This document shows positions 49,774-57,768 of a stretch of 64,000 nucleotides of DNA, piece by piece. A program made the position numbers and the translations under genes. Within the stretch, counting starts at the first letter, position 1; each line of letters starts with the position of its first letter. The DNA is taken from assembly GCF_018327685.1 (NCBI RefSeq), contig NZ_BNEL01000001.1:4030001-4094000 (forward strand), read 5' to 3'. This DNA is from Streptomyces sp. TS71-3 (GTDB lineage Bacteria > Actinomycetota > Actinomycetes > Streptomycetales > Streptomycetaceae). A model generated the notes under the pieces. That model saw only the letters and a list, made by a program, of their open reading frames with translations, was not told where the DNA came from and did not search any database.

Positions 49774-50892
49774 ATGACGCAGGTGGACGCTGCGGGGGCG
49801 CAGGTGGACACGGCGGGGACGCGGGTGGACACCGCGGGGACCGGCCGGCGCGGCGCCGGCCCCCGGGAGACCGGCGCCCGGACCTGGCGCGCGCGCATCC
49901 GCCGGGCGATACGCGCCGCCTCCCGGCCAGGTCCCTGGAAGCGTGGCCCGGTACTCGTGGCACTGGCGCTGCTGCTCGGGCTGCTCATGGCGCTGCACGC
50001 CGGGATTCCGAACCGGATCGGCAACGCGGGCAGCCTGGTGGAGACCTTCCTGCCGTGGTTCGGCCTGCTCGTCCCCGTGCTGCTGGCCGGGGCGCTGTGG
50101 CGGCGCTCCGCCTCCGCGGTGCTCGCGCTGGTGGTGCCGGTCGCGGTGTGGCTGAACCTCTTCGGCGGGCAACTCGGCGACAGGTCCCACCCGGGCGGCG
50201 ACCTCACCGTGGCCGAGCAGAACGTCGGCACGGACAACCCCGACCCGGCCGGCACCGCACGCGACCTGGCCGCCTCCGGGGCGGACGTGCTGGCCCTGGT
50301 GGAGCTGACCGAGCAGGCCCGGGGCACGTACGAGAAGGGGCTGGCCAAGGCGTACCCGTACCACGCGGTGCGGGGCACGGTCGGGCTGTGGAGCAGGCTG
50401 CCGCTGTCGGACACCCGGTCGATCGACGTCGTGGACTACGGGCCGCTGGGGGACACCAAGCCGGCCGGCGAGAAGATGCCGTCGAACCGTGCGCTGCGCA
50501 CCACGGTGGCCACGGACCACGGGCCGCTGGCGGTGTACGTGGCCCACCTGGGGTCCGTACGGGCCAATCCCAGGGCCGGTTTCTGGACGGCCTCGCGGAA
50601 CATCGGCGCCCAAGCGCTCGGCAGGGCCGTCGCCGCCGATGCCGGTGAGCGGGCGGTGCTGCTCGGCGACCTGAACGGCACCACGGAGGACCGCGCGTTC
50701 GACGGCCTCACCTCGCAGATGCGCTCGGCCCAGGAGGCGGCCGGAGACGGCTTCGGCTTCACCTGGCCGGCGGCCTTCCCCGTGGTGCGGATCGACCAGA
50801 TCCTGGTGCGCGGCGTGCAGCCCGACAGCTCGCGGGTGCTGCCCGCGAACGGCAGCGACCACCTGCCGGTGGCGGCAGCGATCAGCTGGTGA
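49774..50892 (+). CDS. Membrane-anchored endonuclease/exonuclease/phosphatase (EEP) family protein
   Basis: 372 residues from ATG 49774 (AGGA 6 bases upstream; ATG 49723 is the alternative). Three hydrophobic helices (PVLVALALLLGLLMALHAG, TFLPWFGLLVPVLLAGALW, VLALVVPVAVWLNLFGG) lead to an extracytoplasmic EEP domain with TVAEQNVGTDNPDPAG, ADVLALVELT, LAVYVAHLGS, AVLLGDLNGTTEDRAFDGL and the final NGSDHLPVAAAI. The Asn, Glu, Asp-x-Asn and Asp-His residues of the metal-dependent active site are in place. It may cleave phosphodiester or phosphate groups at the outer membrane face. Divergent from the two-component system and probably controlled by it. Confidence 0.75.
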   Translation: MTQVDAAGAQVDTAGTRVDTAGTGRRGAGPRETGARTWRARIRRAIRAASRPGPWKRGPVLVALALLLGLLMALHAGIPNRIGNAGSLVETFLPWFGLLVPVLLAGALWRRSASAVLALVVPVAVWLNLFGGQLGDRSHPGGDLTVAEQNVGTDNPDPAGTARDLAASGADVLALVELTEQARGTYEKGLAKAYPYHAVRGTVGLWSRLPLSDTRSIDVVDYGPLGDTKPAGEKMPSNRALRTTVATDHGPLAVYVAHLGSVRANPRAGFWTASRNIGAQALGRAVAADAGERAVLLGDLNGTTEDRAFDGLTSQMRSAQEAAGDGFGFTWPAAFPVVRIDQILVRGVQPDSSRVLPANGSDHLPVAAAISW

Positions 50893-50926
50893 GCACCGCG
50901 AGCCGGCCGGCGCACGTGCCGGCCGG

Positions 50927-51011
50927 CGGTGGGCGCGCCTCAGCGGTGGCCGTGCCTCAACGGTGGGCGCGCCTCACGGTGGCCGGCGCCTCAGCGGTGG
51001 CCGCGCTTCAG
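50927..51011. repeat. Five tandem 16-18 base repeats in a convergent intergenic space
   Basis: Units of CGGTGG(G/C)CG(C/T)GCCTCAG run from 50927 to 51011. The last unit contains the stop codon of the serine-hydrolase-like gene. A 10-base-arm palindrome (50902-50911 with 50918-50927) just before them can act as a terminator for the EEP gene. Confidence 0.8.
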
Positions 51012-52264
51012 GACTGGCCGGTGACGGCCTGCGTCTCCTGCTGGAGGATCTCCTGTATCGGCACGTCGTCGTAGTTGCTGAGGACGACGCCGACCCACCC
51101 GGTGTCCGGGTAGATGTTCCAGTTGGCGGTGCTGCCGCCGGTGGAGCCGCCGCGCCCGGCCTGCCACTGGCCGCCCACGATATGGACCGGCATGTTGTAC
51201 GCCATGAACGAGGGGTGGGCGGGGGCCGGCCGGCCGTCCTGGGCACCCGCATGCGGAATCTTGGCCCCGGTCAGCAGGTCGGCGTAGGGCCGGTCCAGCA
51301 CCGTGCCGTCGGCCAGCGCGTGCGCGAACCGGACCAGGTCGGGCGCGGTGGCGAAGCCGTCGCCCGGGGCGTAGCCGACGAAGCTCCGGCCCGGGTTCCT
51401 ACCTGGTATCTGCGGGTCCAGGCTGCCCTTGTCCAGGTTGCGCACCGCGTCCACCCGGCTGCCGTCGGCCTGCCGCATGTACGAGTGCGCGATGTGCTCG
51501 TCGGTGAGCCACTGCGGCCTGGTGTAGAACGCCGAGCCGCTCATGCCGCACCGCCCGAAGACGTTCTCGTGCACGTAGTCCCAGTACGTCGTGCCGGTCA
51601 CGGCCTCCACGATCTGCGCGGCGATGGCGAGGCCGGCGCCGGCGCCCGCGGTGTGGTTCTGGGAGCCCGTGCCGGGGGCGGCCACCAGCCTCGCCTGCCT
51701 GGTCCACCCCTCGTAGAACTCGTGCACCTCCTGGCTGCTGTGGAAGACGCGTTGCGGGTCCGGCTCCGGGGCGTCGAGACCCGAGGTGCTGGTGAGCAGG
51801 TGGTGGAGGGTGACCTGCTCGGCGATGTCCTCGGCGAAGCCCGTCAGGTGGGCGCCCACCGTGTCCGACAGCCTCACCTCGCCCTGTTGCGCCAGCTGAA
51901 GGACGGCCACCGGGCAGAACGGCTGGCTCGCCGAGGCGAGGTTGACCGCCACGCCCTCGTGATTGGGGATCGCCTTCTCCCTGTCGGCCATGCCGTAGCT
52001 GCGGGACAGCACGGCCTTGCCCCGGTGCGAGAGCAGCACCACGCCGGAGAACCTGTCCTCGGCGGCCAGTTGCGCCACGTACCGGTCGTACGCTCCGCCG
52101 GGCCGGGTGTCCGGTGGGATGCCGGCGCCGTTCGGGGCCGGGTCGGCGTGGCCGGGCTGGGCGTTCATGAGCGGCGCGCCGGCCGCCACCGCGCCGGCGG
52201 CCGTCAACCCGCTCCACCCGAGCAGCCGCCGCCTGCCGATGCTCCGTGCGGGATCCGAGTCCAT
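51008..52264 (-). CDS. Exported beta-lactamase/PBP-fold protein lacking catalytic residues
   Basis: 418 residues. ATG 52264 is preferred over GTG 52270 because AAAGGA then has 8-base spacing. It has a Tat signal, SIGRRRLLGWSGLTAAGAVA. The body follows class C beta-lactamase-related serine hydrolases: FSGVVLLSHRGKAVLSRSYG, LHHLLTSTSGL, VTGTTYWDYVHENVFGRCGM. The expected SxxK reads SASQ (111-114), the Y-x-N motif is replaced by NHTAGAGAG, and the late HTGG reads STGG. All three catalytic motifs are therefore altered, so it is probably a non-catalytic binding or sensing protein, or it uses different chemistry. The 5' region carries the second copy of the box found upstream of the two-component genes. 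Confidence 0.75.
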   Translation of the reverse strand: MDSDPARSIGRRRLLGWSGLTAAGAVAAGAPLMNAQPGHADPAPNGAGIPPDTRPGGAYDRYVAQLAAEDRFSGVVLLSHRGKAVLSRSYGMADREKAIPNHEGVAVNLASASQPFCPVAVLQLAQQGEVRLSDTVGAHLTGFAEDIAEQVTLHHLLTSTSGLDAPEPDPQRVFHSSQEVHEFYEGWTRQARLVAAPGTGSQNHTAGAGAGLAIAAQIVEAVTGTTYWDYVHENVFGRCGMSGSAFYTRPQWLTDEHIAHSYMRQADGSRVDAVRNLDKGSLDPQIPGRNPGRSFVGYAPGDGFATAPDLVRFAHALADGTVLDRPYADLLTGAKIPHAGAQDGRPAPAHPSFMAYNMPVHIVGGQWQAGRGGSTGGSTANWNIYPDTGWVGVVLSNYDDVPIQEILQQETQAVTGQS

Positions 52265-52400
52265 GGTCACGGTCCTTTCTGATCGACGGAATCGACGAAC
52301 CGGCCGTCGCGGGCAGGTCTCTCGGCAACCGCTACCGGCAACCGATCACCCACCCGCGGGGTCGGTGGCTCCACTGAAGAGGGCGGACGGTTGCGGCGGC

Positions 52401-52419
52401 GTATGCGATTTTCGATACG
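52401..52419. promoter_or_regulatory. Box GTATGCGATTTTCGATACG (copy B)
   Basis: The reverse complement of the 49671-49688 box with two differences. It is 137 bases upstream of the serine-hydrolase-like gene and 174 bases before the GH97 gene, in a 328-base space that otherwise holds only promoter-like AT-rich sequence. Confidence 0.6.
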
Positions 52420-52483
52420 TTCGCGATACGGGGCGGGTCGCCGGCCGTCGCCGAACTGGGCGAGTTGTCCGAGTCCTCGATAT

Positions 52484-52498
52484 ATAGATCCGATCTAT
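52484..52498. promoter_or_regulatory. Palindromic operator ATAGATCCGATCTAT upstream of GH97
   Basis: A 15-base palindrome with a single central C. It overlaps TATATAG, the likely -10 region, 95 bases before the GH97 start. Its AGATCCGATCT core recurs, on the other strand, upstream of the GH28-like gene at 59473-59483. The remaining sequence between 52265 and 52592 shows no gene. Confidence 0.6.
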
Positions 52499-52592
52499 CG
52501 ACCCCATTTGAGGCTCCGTGGTGGCCAATTGCCGTCAGAAGCCTGTCTAGTTATCCGATGACTCTGTACGGTGTCGGTCTCGGGAGGCAATC

Positions 52593-54581
52593 ATGCTGAG
52601 ATCTGTCAGACACGGCACCCGGCACCGCACCCGGCACCGCACCCCGCACGGCTTCGTGCACCGCGTCCGGCACGGCACGCTGGCCGTGCTGGTCCCCGGG
52701 CTGGTGGCGACGGCACTGCTCGGCACCGGTCCCGCACGCGCCTCGGCGCCGGCGCAGCCCCCCGGGCAGGGCGCCGGGTGGACCGTGAACGGCCCCGGCC
52801 CCGCGGACCCCGTCGCCCGGCTGCGGCTGGACCCGGCGGAGGGGACGCTGTCCCTCGACGTCACCGACCACGGCAGGACGGTGATCGAGCCGTCGGCGGT
52901 CGGCATCGTCACCGAGCGGGCCGACCTCTCGAAGGGCCTGCGCTACCAGGGCCGCAGCGACCGCGTCGTCTCCGAGCACTACCGGGCGGTCGCCGGCAAG
53001 CAGAGCTCGCGCCAGGTGCTGATGAGGGAGTCCCGCTTCCGGTTCGCCGGTGCCGGCGGAGCCCGTGTCGACCTGCTGGTGCGGGCCTCGCACGACGGCG
53101 TGGCCTACCGCTACGTACTCCCCTCGGGCAGCGGCGACGTGCTGGGCGAGACCTCCGCCTTCACGCTCCCCGCCGGCGCCGAGGCCTGGCTCGGCGCCTA
53201 CCGGCAGGACAACGAGAACCTCTTCAAGGAGTACCGGGCGAGCGAGGCGCCCGCCGGCGAGTACATGGACCAGGCGCTGTTCAGGACGGGCGACGCCTAC
53301 GCCCTGATCGCCGAGTCCGATCTCACCGGCAGCTACTCCGCGGCCCGCCTGGTGCACGACGCGGGCTCCTCCACGTACCGGATCGGGCTGTGGGACCAGC
53401 GGGTCGCGGTGAGCGGCGCCCTGAGCACGCCCTGGCGGGCGATGATCGTCGGCGACCTCGCGACCGTCACGGAGTCCACCTTCACGGACGACCTCGCACC
53501 GGCGTCACGGATCGCCGACACCTCCTGGATCAAGCCGGGCCCCGCGCTGTGGACCTGGCTCGCGGGCGGCCGTACGGCAGGGCAGAGCCTCACCGCGCAG
53601 GAGGGCTACGTCGACTACGCGGCCCAGCGCGGCTGGCCCTACGAGGTCGTGGACGCCGGCTGGTACTTCGCGCCCGACCAGTGGGACACCACCGATCCGA
53701 ACTGGCAGCAGGACAGCTGGATGCCGCAGCTCGTCGACTACGCCAGGCAGCGGGGCGTCGGCGTCCTCGTCTGGGTGCACTTCCGCGACCTCGACACCGC
53801 CGAGGAGCGCGAGCAGTGGCTCTCCACGCTGGAGAAGTGGGGCGTCAAGGGCCTGAAGATCGACTTCATGGACTCCGAGTCCCAGGAGCGGATGCGCTGG
53901 TACGACGAGATCCTGCCGGAGCTCGCCGCCCACCACCTGCTCGTCGAGTTCCACGGCTCCACGATCCCCAAGGGCATCCAGCGCACCTGGCCGAACGTGC
54001 TGACGATGGAGGGCGTGAACGGCGAGGAGAAGAAGACCAACACCCCCCAGCACCTGGCCACCCTGCCGTACACCCGCAACGTCATCGGCTCGATGGACTA
54101 CACCCCGGGCGCCTTCCAGCGCGCCGAGCGCCCCAACGCGGGCTCCGACGCGAGCGAGCTGGGCCTGTCGGTGCTGTACGAGTCCGGCGTGCAGAATCTC
54201 GCGGGTACCCCCGAGTCGTACGACCAGCGCCCCGAGGCGCGCAGCTTCCTGGAGCAGATCCCGGCCGCCTGGGACCGCACCCGCCTGTTGGCGGGGAAGC
54301 CGGGCGAGAGCGCGGTGCTCGCCCGGGGGAGCGGCGGACGGTGGTTCATCGGCGGAACGTTCGCCGGAGCGGCCCACACCGCGAAGGTGCCCCTGCGGAT
54401 CGACCCGGGCCCTTGGCTGGTGGAGGTGATACAGGACGGCCCTGACGGCCTGGTGCGCGTCCCGCACGTGATGCACGGCGGCCAGACGCTGACCGTGCCG
54501 GTGGTCGCCGACGGCGGCTTCGCCGCCCTCGCCTGCCGCTGGCACCCCGGTATCACCACCTGCGAGAAGGCGCCGTCCTGA
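52593..54581 (+). CDS. Secreted glycoside hydrolase family 97 (alpha-galactosidase/alpha-glucosidase)
   Basis: 662 residues, GGGAGG 7 bases upstream of ATG. The unusual N terminus of repeated His/Arg/Thr codons (HGTRHRTRHRTPHG) precedes a hydrophobic core and ARASA cleavage site. An N-terminal beta-sandwich is followed by the catalytic barrel: RGWPYEVVDAGWYFAPDQW, GVGVLVWVHFRDL, GVKGLKIDFMDSESQERM and HLLVEFHGSTIPKGIQRTWP. The Asp in LKIDFMD occupies the nucleophile position of retaining GH97 alpha-galactosidases, rather than the Glu base of inverting alpha-glucosidases. It would release alpha-linked galactose or related sugars outside the cell. Single-gene unit with its own operator and terminator. 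Confidence 0.85.
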   Translation: MLRSVRHGTRHRTRHRTPHGFVHRVRHGTLAVLVPGLVATALLGTGPARASAPAQPPGQGAGWTVNGPGPADPVARLRLDPAEGTLSLDVTDHGRTVIEPSAVGIVTERADLSKGLRYQGRSDRVVSEHYRAVAGKQSSRQVLMRESRFRFAGAGGARVDLLVRASHDGVAYRYVLPSGSGDVLGETSAFTLPAGAEAWLGAYRQDNENLFKEYRASEAPAGEYMDQALFRTGDAYALIAESDLTGSYSAARLVHDAGSSTYRIGLWDQRVAVSGALSTPWRAMIVGDLATVTESTFTDDLAPASRIADTSWIKPGPALWTWLAGGRTAGQSLTAQEGYVDYAAQRGWPYEVVDAGWYFAPDQWDTTDPNWQQDSWMPQLVDYARQRGVGVLVWVHFRDLDTAEEREQWLSTLEKWGVKGLKIDFMDSESQERMRWYDEILPELAAHHLLVEFHGSTIPKGIQRTWPNVLTMEGVNGEEKKTNTPQHLATLPYTRNVIGSMDYTPGAFQRAERPNAGSDASELGLSVLYESGVQNLAGTPESYDQRPEARSFLEQIPAAWDRTRLLAGKPGESAVLARGSGGRWFIGGTFAGAAHTAKVPLRIDPGPWLVEVIQDGPDGLVRVPHVMHGGQTLTVPVVADGGFAALACRWHPGITTCEKAPS

Positions 54582-54593
54582 GCACTGGCGGGG

Positions 54594-54638
54594 GCCCGTG
54601 CCCCCCGGCATGACGCCGTCCCGCCGGGGAGCACGGGC
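54594..54638 (+). terminator. Terminator of the GH97 gene
   Basis: The arms GCCCGTGCCCCCCGGC and GCCGGGGAGCACGGGC (one mismatch) have a 13-base loop, 13 bases after the stop. Confidence 0.75.
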
Positions 54639-54682
54639 AGGCGCCGTCCACGCGTGGTCCTGAACGGTCCGCCCGCACCGCC

Positions 54683-54712
54683 GCGCGCCCGGCCGGCCCC
54701 GGCCGGGCGCGC
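54683..54712 (+). terminator. Second strong hairpin before the GH28 gene
   Basis: A perfect 12-base stem GCGCGCCCGGCC/GGCCGGGCGCGC has a 6-base loop. It ends 44 bases before the GH28 start. It is a backup terminator or a leader hairpin. Confidence 0.6.
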
Positions 54713-54755
54713 GCCTGACAGCAGCGAGAAGTGACGAAGACGAAGGAGACCGTCA

Positions 54756-56204
54756 ATGACGATGGACCGCCGCTCCGTCCTCACCGCGGGCGGCCTGCTC
54801 GCCGCGGCGGCCGTGACGCCCGCCGTCGCCGCGGCACCGGCCACGGCAGCCCCCGCCCCTGGGGCCCCCGGTCCCGCGTACGGCCCCCCGCCGGCCGGTG
54901 ACCGCGCCTGGGGCGAGGTTCCGCGCATCCTCGCCCGGATCAGACCGCCGAGGTTCCCGCACCGCACCTTCGACATCACGCACTTCGGCGCCGTAGGGGA
55001 CGGCCGGACGCTGAACACCGCCGCCTTCCGCGCCGCGGTGGGCGCCTGCGCACGCTCAGGGGGCGGCCGGGTCGTCGTGCCGTCCGGCCGCTTCCTCACC
55101 GGCGCCGTCCACCTGCTCAGCGGCGTCGAACTGCACGTCACCGACGGCGCCACCATCGCCTTCAGCCCGGATCCGGGGGACTACCTGCCGGCCGTGCTCA
55201 CCCGCTTCGAGGGCACCGAGTGCTGGAACTACTCGCCCTTCGTCTACGCCTACGGGCAGCGCGACGTCGCCGTCACGGGCCCCGGCACCCTCGACGGGCA
55301 GGCGCGCCTCGGCCCCTGGGAGAGCTGGTACCGCACCAGCGGCATGCAGGGGCCCGACCAGCAACTGCTGCGCCAGATGGGCTCCACGGGCGTGCCGGTC
55401 GCGCAGCGCGTCTTCGGCGACGGGCACTACCTGCGCCCGCAGCTGATCCAGTTCAACCGCTGCCGGAACGTCCTCGTCGACGGGGTGACCCTCGTGGACC
55501 CGCCGATGTGGACGGTGCACCCGGTGCTCTGCACCAACGTGACCGTGCGGAACGTCACCGTCGACAGCACCCTCTACAACACCGACGGCTGCGACCCCGA
55601 GGCCTGCTCCTACGTCCTGATCACCGGATGCCGCTTCAACACCAACGACGACTGCATCGCCGTGAAGTCGGGCCGCGACGAGGACGGCCGGCGCATCGGC
55701 GTGCCCAGCGAGAACATCGTCATCCGCGACTGCGCGTTCGCGGGCCGGTGGGGCGGGGTGGCCGTCGGCAGCGAGGTGTCCGGAGGCGTGCGGGGCGTCT
55801 TCGCCGAGGACTGCACCGTCAACCCGCCCCACTTCCCCGGCCGCTACCCCGTCAAATACCCCCTGTACATCAAGACCAACAAGAAGCGCGGCAGCTTCGT
55901 GGACGGCGTCCACCTGCGCCGGATCACCGGCCAGGGGGTGGAGCGGGGGGCCGTCTTCATCACCATGGACTACAACGGCGAGGCCGGCGACCAGCCGGTC
56001 TCCGTGCGGAACGTCTTCGTGGACCGGATGGAGATCGACGGCGCCCAGGCGGTCCTGCACCTGGTGGGCGTGCCGACGGACCACCTGCGGGGCGTGCACC
56101 TGTCCCGGTCCGTGTTCACCGGCATCCGCGAGCCGGACAGCGTCGCGTACACCGACGACCTGACGTTCTCCCAGGTCTCGGTCAACGGGAGTCCGGTGTC
56201 CTGA
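54756..56204 (+). CDS. Secreted GH28 polygalacturonase-like hydrolase
   Basis: 482 residues, GGAG 8 bases upstream of the ATG. The Tat-like signal MDRRSVLTAGGLLAAAAV is followed by a Pro-rich spacer. The right-handed beta-helix has the pectate-lyase-superfamily opening FDITHFGAVGDGRTLNTAAF. The GH28 motifs are STLYNTDGCDPEAC (NTD), FNTNDDCIAVKSG (DD) and LYIKTNKKRG (RIK equivalent). The third motif, normally GHG, reads VAVGSEVSGG, a variant seen in exo-acting or rhamnogalacturonan-type members. It cleaves galacturonan or rhamnogalacturonan backbones outside the cell. It is flanked by hairpins, so it is expressed alone. Confidence 0.85.
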   Translation: MTMDRRSVLTAGGLLAAAAVTPAVAAAPATAAPAPGAPGPAYGPPPAGDRAWGEVPRILARIRPPRFPHRTFDITHFGAVGDGRTLNTAAFRAAVGACARSGGGRVVVPSGRFLTGAVHLLSGVELHVTDGATIAFSPDPGDYLPAVLTRFEGTECWNYSPFVYAYGQRDVAVTGPGTLDGQARLGPWESWYRTSGMQGPDQQLLRQMGSTGVPVAQRVFGDGHYLRPQLIQFNRCRNVLVDGVTLVDPPMWTVHPVLCTNVTVRNVTVDSTLYNTDGCDPEACSYVLITGCRFNTNDDCIAVKSGRDEDGRRIGVPSENIVIRDCAFAGRWGGVAVGSEVSGGVRGVFAEDCTVNPPHFPGRYPVKYPLYIKTNKKRGSFVDGVHLRRITGQGVERGAVFITMDYNGEAGDQPVSVRNVFVDRMEIDGAQAVLHLVGVPTDHLRGVHLSRSVFTGIREPDSVAYTDDLTFSQVSVNGSPVS

Positions 56205-56234
56205 GCACGCCCCGCTCAAGGGCCCGGGCCGGCC

Positions 56235-56272
56235 GGCGGGCGGCAGGCGGTACACACCGCCCGCCGCCCGCC
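56235..56272. terminator. Bidirectional terminator between GH28 and GH27
   Basis: The 17-base arms GGCGGGCGGCAGGCGGT and ACCGCCCGCCGCCCGCC have a 4-base loop, between convergent genes. Confidence 0.8.
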
Positions 56273-56324
56273 GTGCCCTGTGGGGCCCGCCCGAGCCGGT
56301 GGCACCGGGCAGGACCCGCGCGGG

Positions 56325-57668
56325 TCAGGACACCGGCCGGACCCGGATCAGCCGGGTCTCACCGGGGCGCAGCGTCGCGCTGTAGGAGTCCGCGACCACG
56401 CCGGTGTGCTTGCCGGACCACAGGTCGGTGACCTCGCCGTCGCCCGTGAAGCCGACCTGCTGCCAGGTGACGCCGACCGCCGCCGAGCCGGAGGCCGCGG
56501 TGTTGAACAGCGCCACGACGTAGTCGCCGTTCGCCTCCCGCTTGCGCCACACCTGGCGGGAGCCGTCGTTCACGATCCGCTCGCCCGCCGCCCCGTCCTG
56601 ATCGACGCCGATCAGCCGGTCATTGGTGAGCATCGCCCGGTCGACGGGGTCCAGTTGGGTGAGGTCGGTGCCCAGCAGCAGGGGGGAGGCCGCCATCGCC
56701 CACAGCGTGAACACCGAGCGCCGCTGGTCGGCCGTGAGCCCCACCTGGTCGCCGCCCCCGATCTCCAGGGAGTCCAGGTCGTTCCAGCCGCCCGGACCCG
56801 CGTACGGCGCCCAGGACGCCGCCGAGTCGAACCGCGAGGAGACGTGCGACCAGTCGGTCAGGGGGTAGCCGCTGCCGTTGGGACCGGGGCCGCAGTAGCA
56901 CTCCACGTCGCCCTGGGTGCGCCAGCTGTTCGCGAGCTCCTTCCAGGTGGTGGCGTCGGCGATGGGGAGGTTGTTGGAGAGCGCGAAGTTGATGGGCCGC
57001 CCGGTCGCGCGCAGCGCCTTGTCCCAGGCGCGCACGTCCGCCACATCGTCGCTGCCCACCCCGTCGATCTTCAGGTAGTCCACGCCCCACGAGGCGAACT
57101 GCCGCGCCCAGGAGTCCACGAACTCCTGCGCGCCCGGCTTGCCGTAGTCGAGGTAGTACATGTTCTTGCAGTTGTAGTTCTTCTCGGACTTCGACGTGTC
57201 GGCGATGTCCTGAGCGTGGTACGGGGTGCCCTCGACCGGGGTGTTCCGGGTGACCGCGTTCTTGGCGATGCCCGGTGTGACGTAGAAGCCGAACTTCAGG
57301 CCCTTGGCGTGGATGTGGTCGGCGAGCGCCTTGATGCCCGAGGGGAACTTGGCGGAGTCCACCGCCCAGCGCCCGTAGGAGTCCACGACGAAGCCGTTGT
57401 CGTCGCACTTCTGCCAGAAGTCGTCGAGGTTGACGTACACGAAGCCGTGGGAGGCGAGGCCGCTCTTCGCCATGGCGTCGGCCTGCGCCTCGACGGCGGC
57501 CTCGGAGGGAGTGCGCCGCACGAGGCTCCAGCTGCTCCAGCCCATGGCGGGGCGGAGGGACTGGCCGTTGTCGGAGGCGGACGCGGACGGGGCGGTGCCG
57601 ATGCCGGTGAGGGCCAGCGCGAGCGAGGAGAGCGCCCCGAGCAGCGCGGTGTTCCTGGTCCTGTTCAT
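56325..57668 (-). CDS. Secreted GH27 alpha-galactosidase
   Basis: 447 residues with a Sec signal ending SASASD. The catalytic barrel shows PAMGWSSWSLVRRT, FVYVNLDDFWQKCDDNGF, LKFGFYVTPGIAKNA, the nucleophile Asp in VDYLKIDGVGSDD, the acid/base Asp in SSRFDSAASWAPYAG, and GGWNDLDSLEIGGGD. A C-terminal beta domain closes the protein. There is no attached CBM, unlike many Streptomyces homologues. It removes terminal alpha-galactose (or beta-L-arabinopyranose, a GH27 alternative) from plant polymers. AAGGACATC precedes ATG 57668. Transcribed leftward and alone. Confidence 0.88.
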   Translation of the reverse strand: MNRTRNTALLGALSSLALALTGIGTAPSASASDNGQSLRPAMGWSSWSLVRRTPSEAAVEAQADAMAKSGLASHGFVYVNLDDFWQKCDDNGFVVDSYGRWAVDSAKFPSGIKALADHIHAKGLKFGFYVTPGIAKNAVTRNTPVEGTPYHAQDIADTSKSEKNYNCKNMYYLDYGKPGAQEFVDSWARQFASWGVDYLKIDGVGSDDVADVRAWDKALRATGRPINFALSNNLPIADATTWKELANSWRTQGDVECYCGPGPNGSGYPLTDWSHVSSRFDSAASWAPYAGPGGWNDLDSLEIGGGDQVGLTADQRRSVFTLWAMAASPLLLGTDLTQLDPVDRAMLTNDRLIGVDQDGAAGERIVNDGSRQVWRKREANGDYVVALFNTAASGSAAVGVTWQQVGFTGDGEVTDLWSGKHTGVVADSYSATLRPGETRLIRVRPVS

Positions 57669-57727
57669 GATGTCCTTGGGGGTCGCGTGGTGCGGCGGTC
57701 GGTGGCCGGGCGGTCGCTCCGGCGGGT

Positions 57728-57763
57728 GGCGGGCGGCCGCGGGATGTGCACCGGCCGCCCGCC
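57728..57763 (-). terminator. Terminator of the GH28-like gene
   Basis: The perfect 11-base arms GGCGGGCGGCC and GGCCGCCCGCC have a 14-base loop, directly after the stop of the gene at 57769. Confidence 0.75.
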
Positions 57764-57768
57764 GTGTC

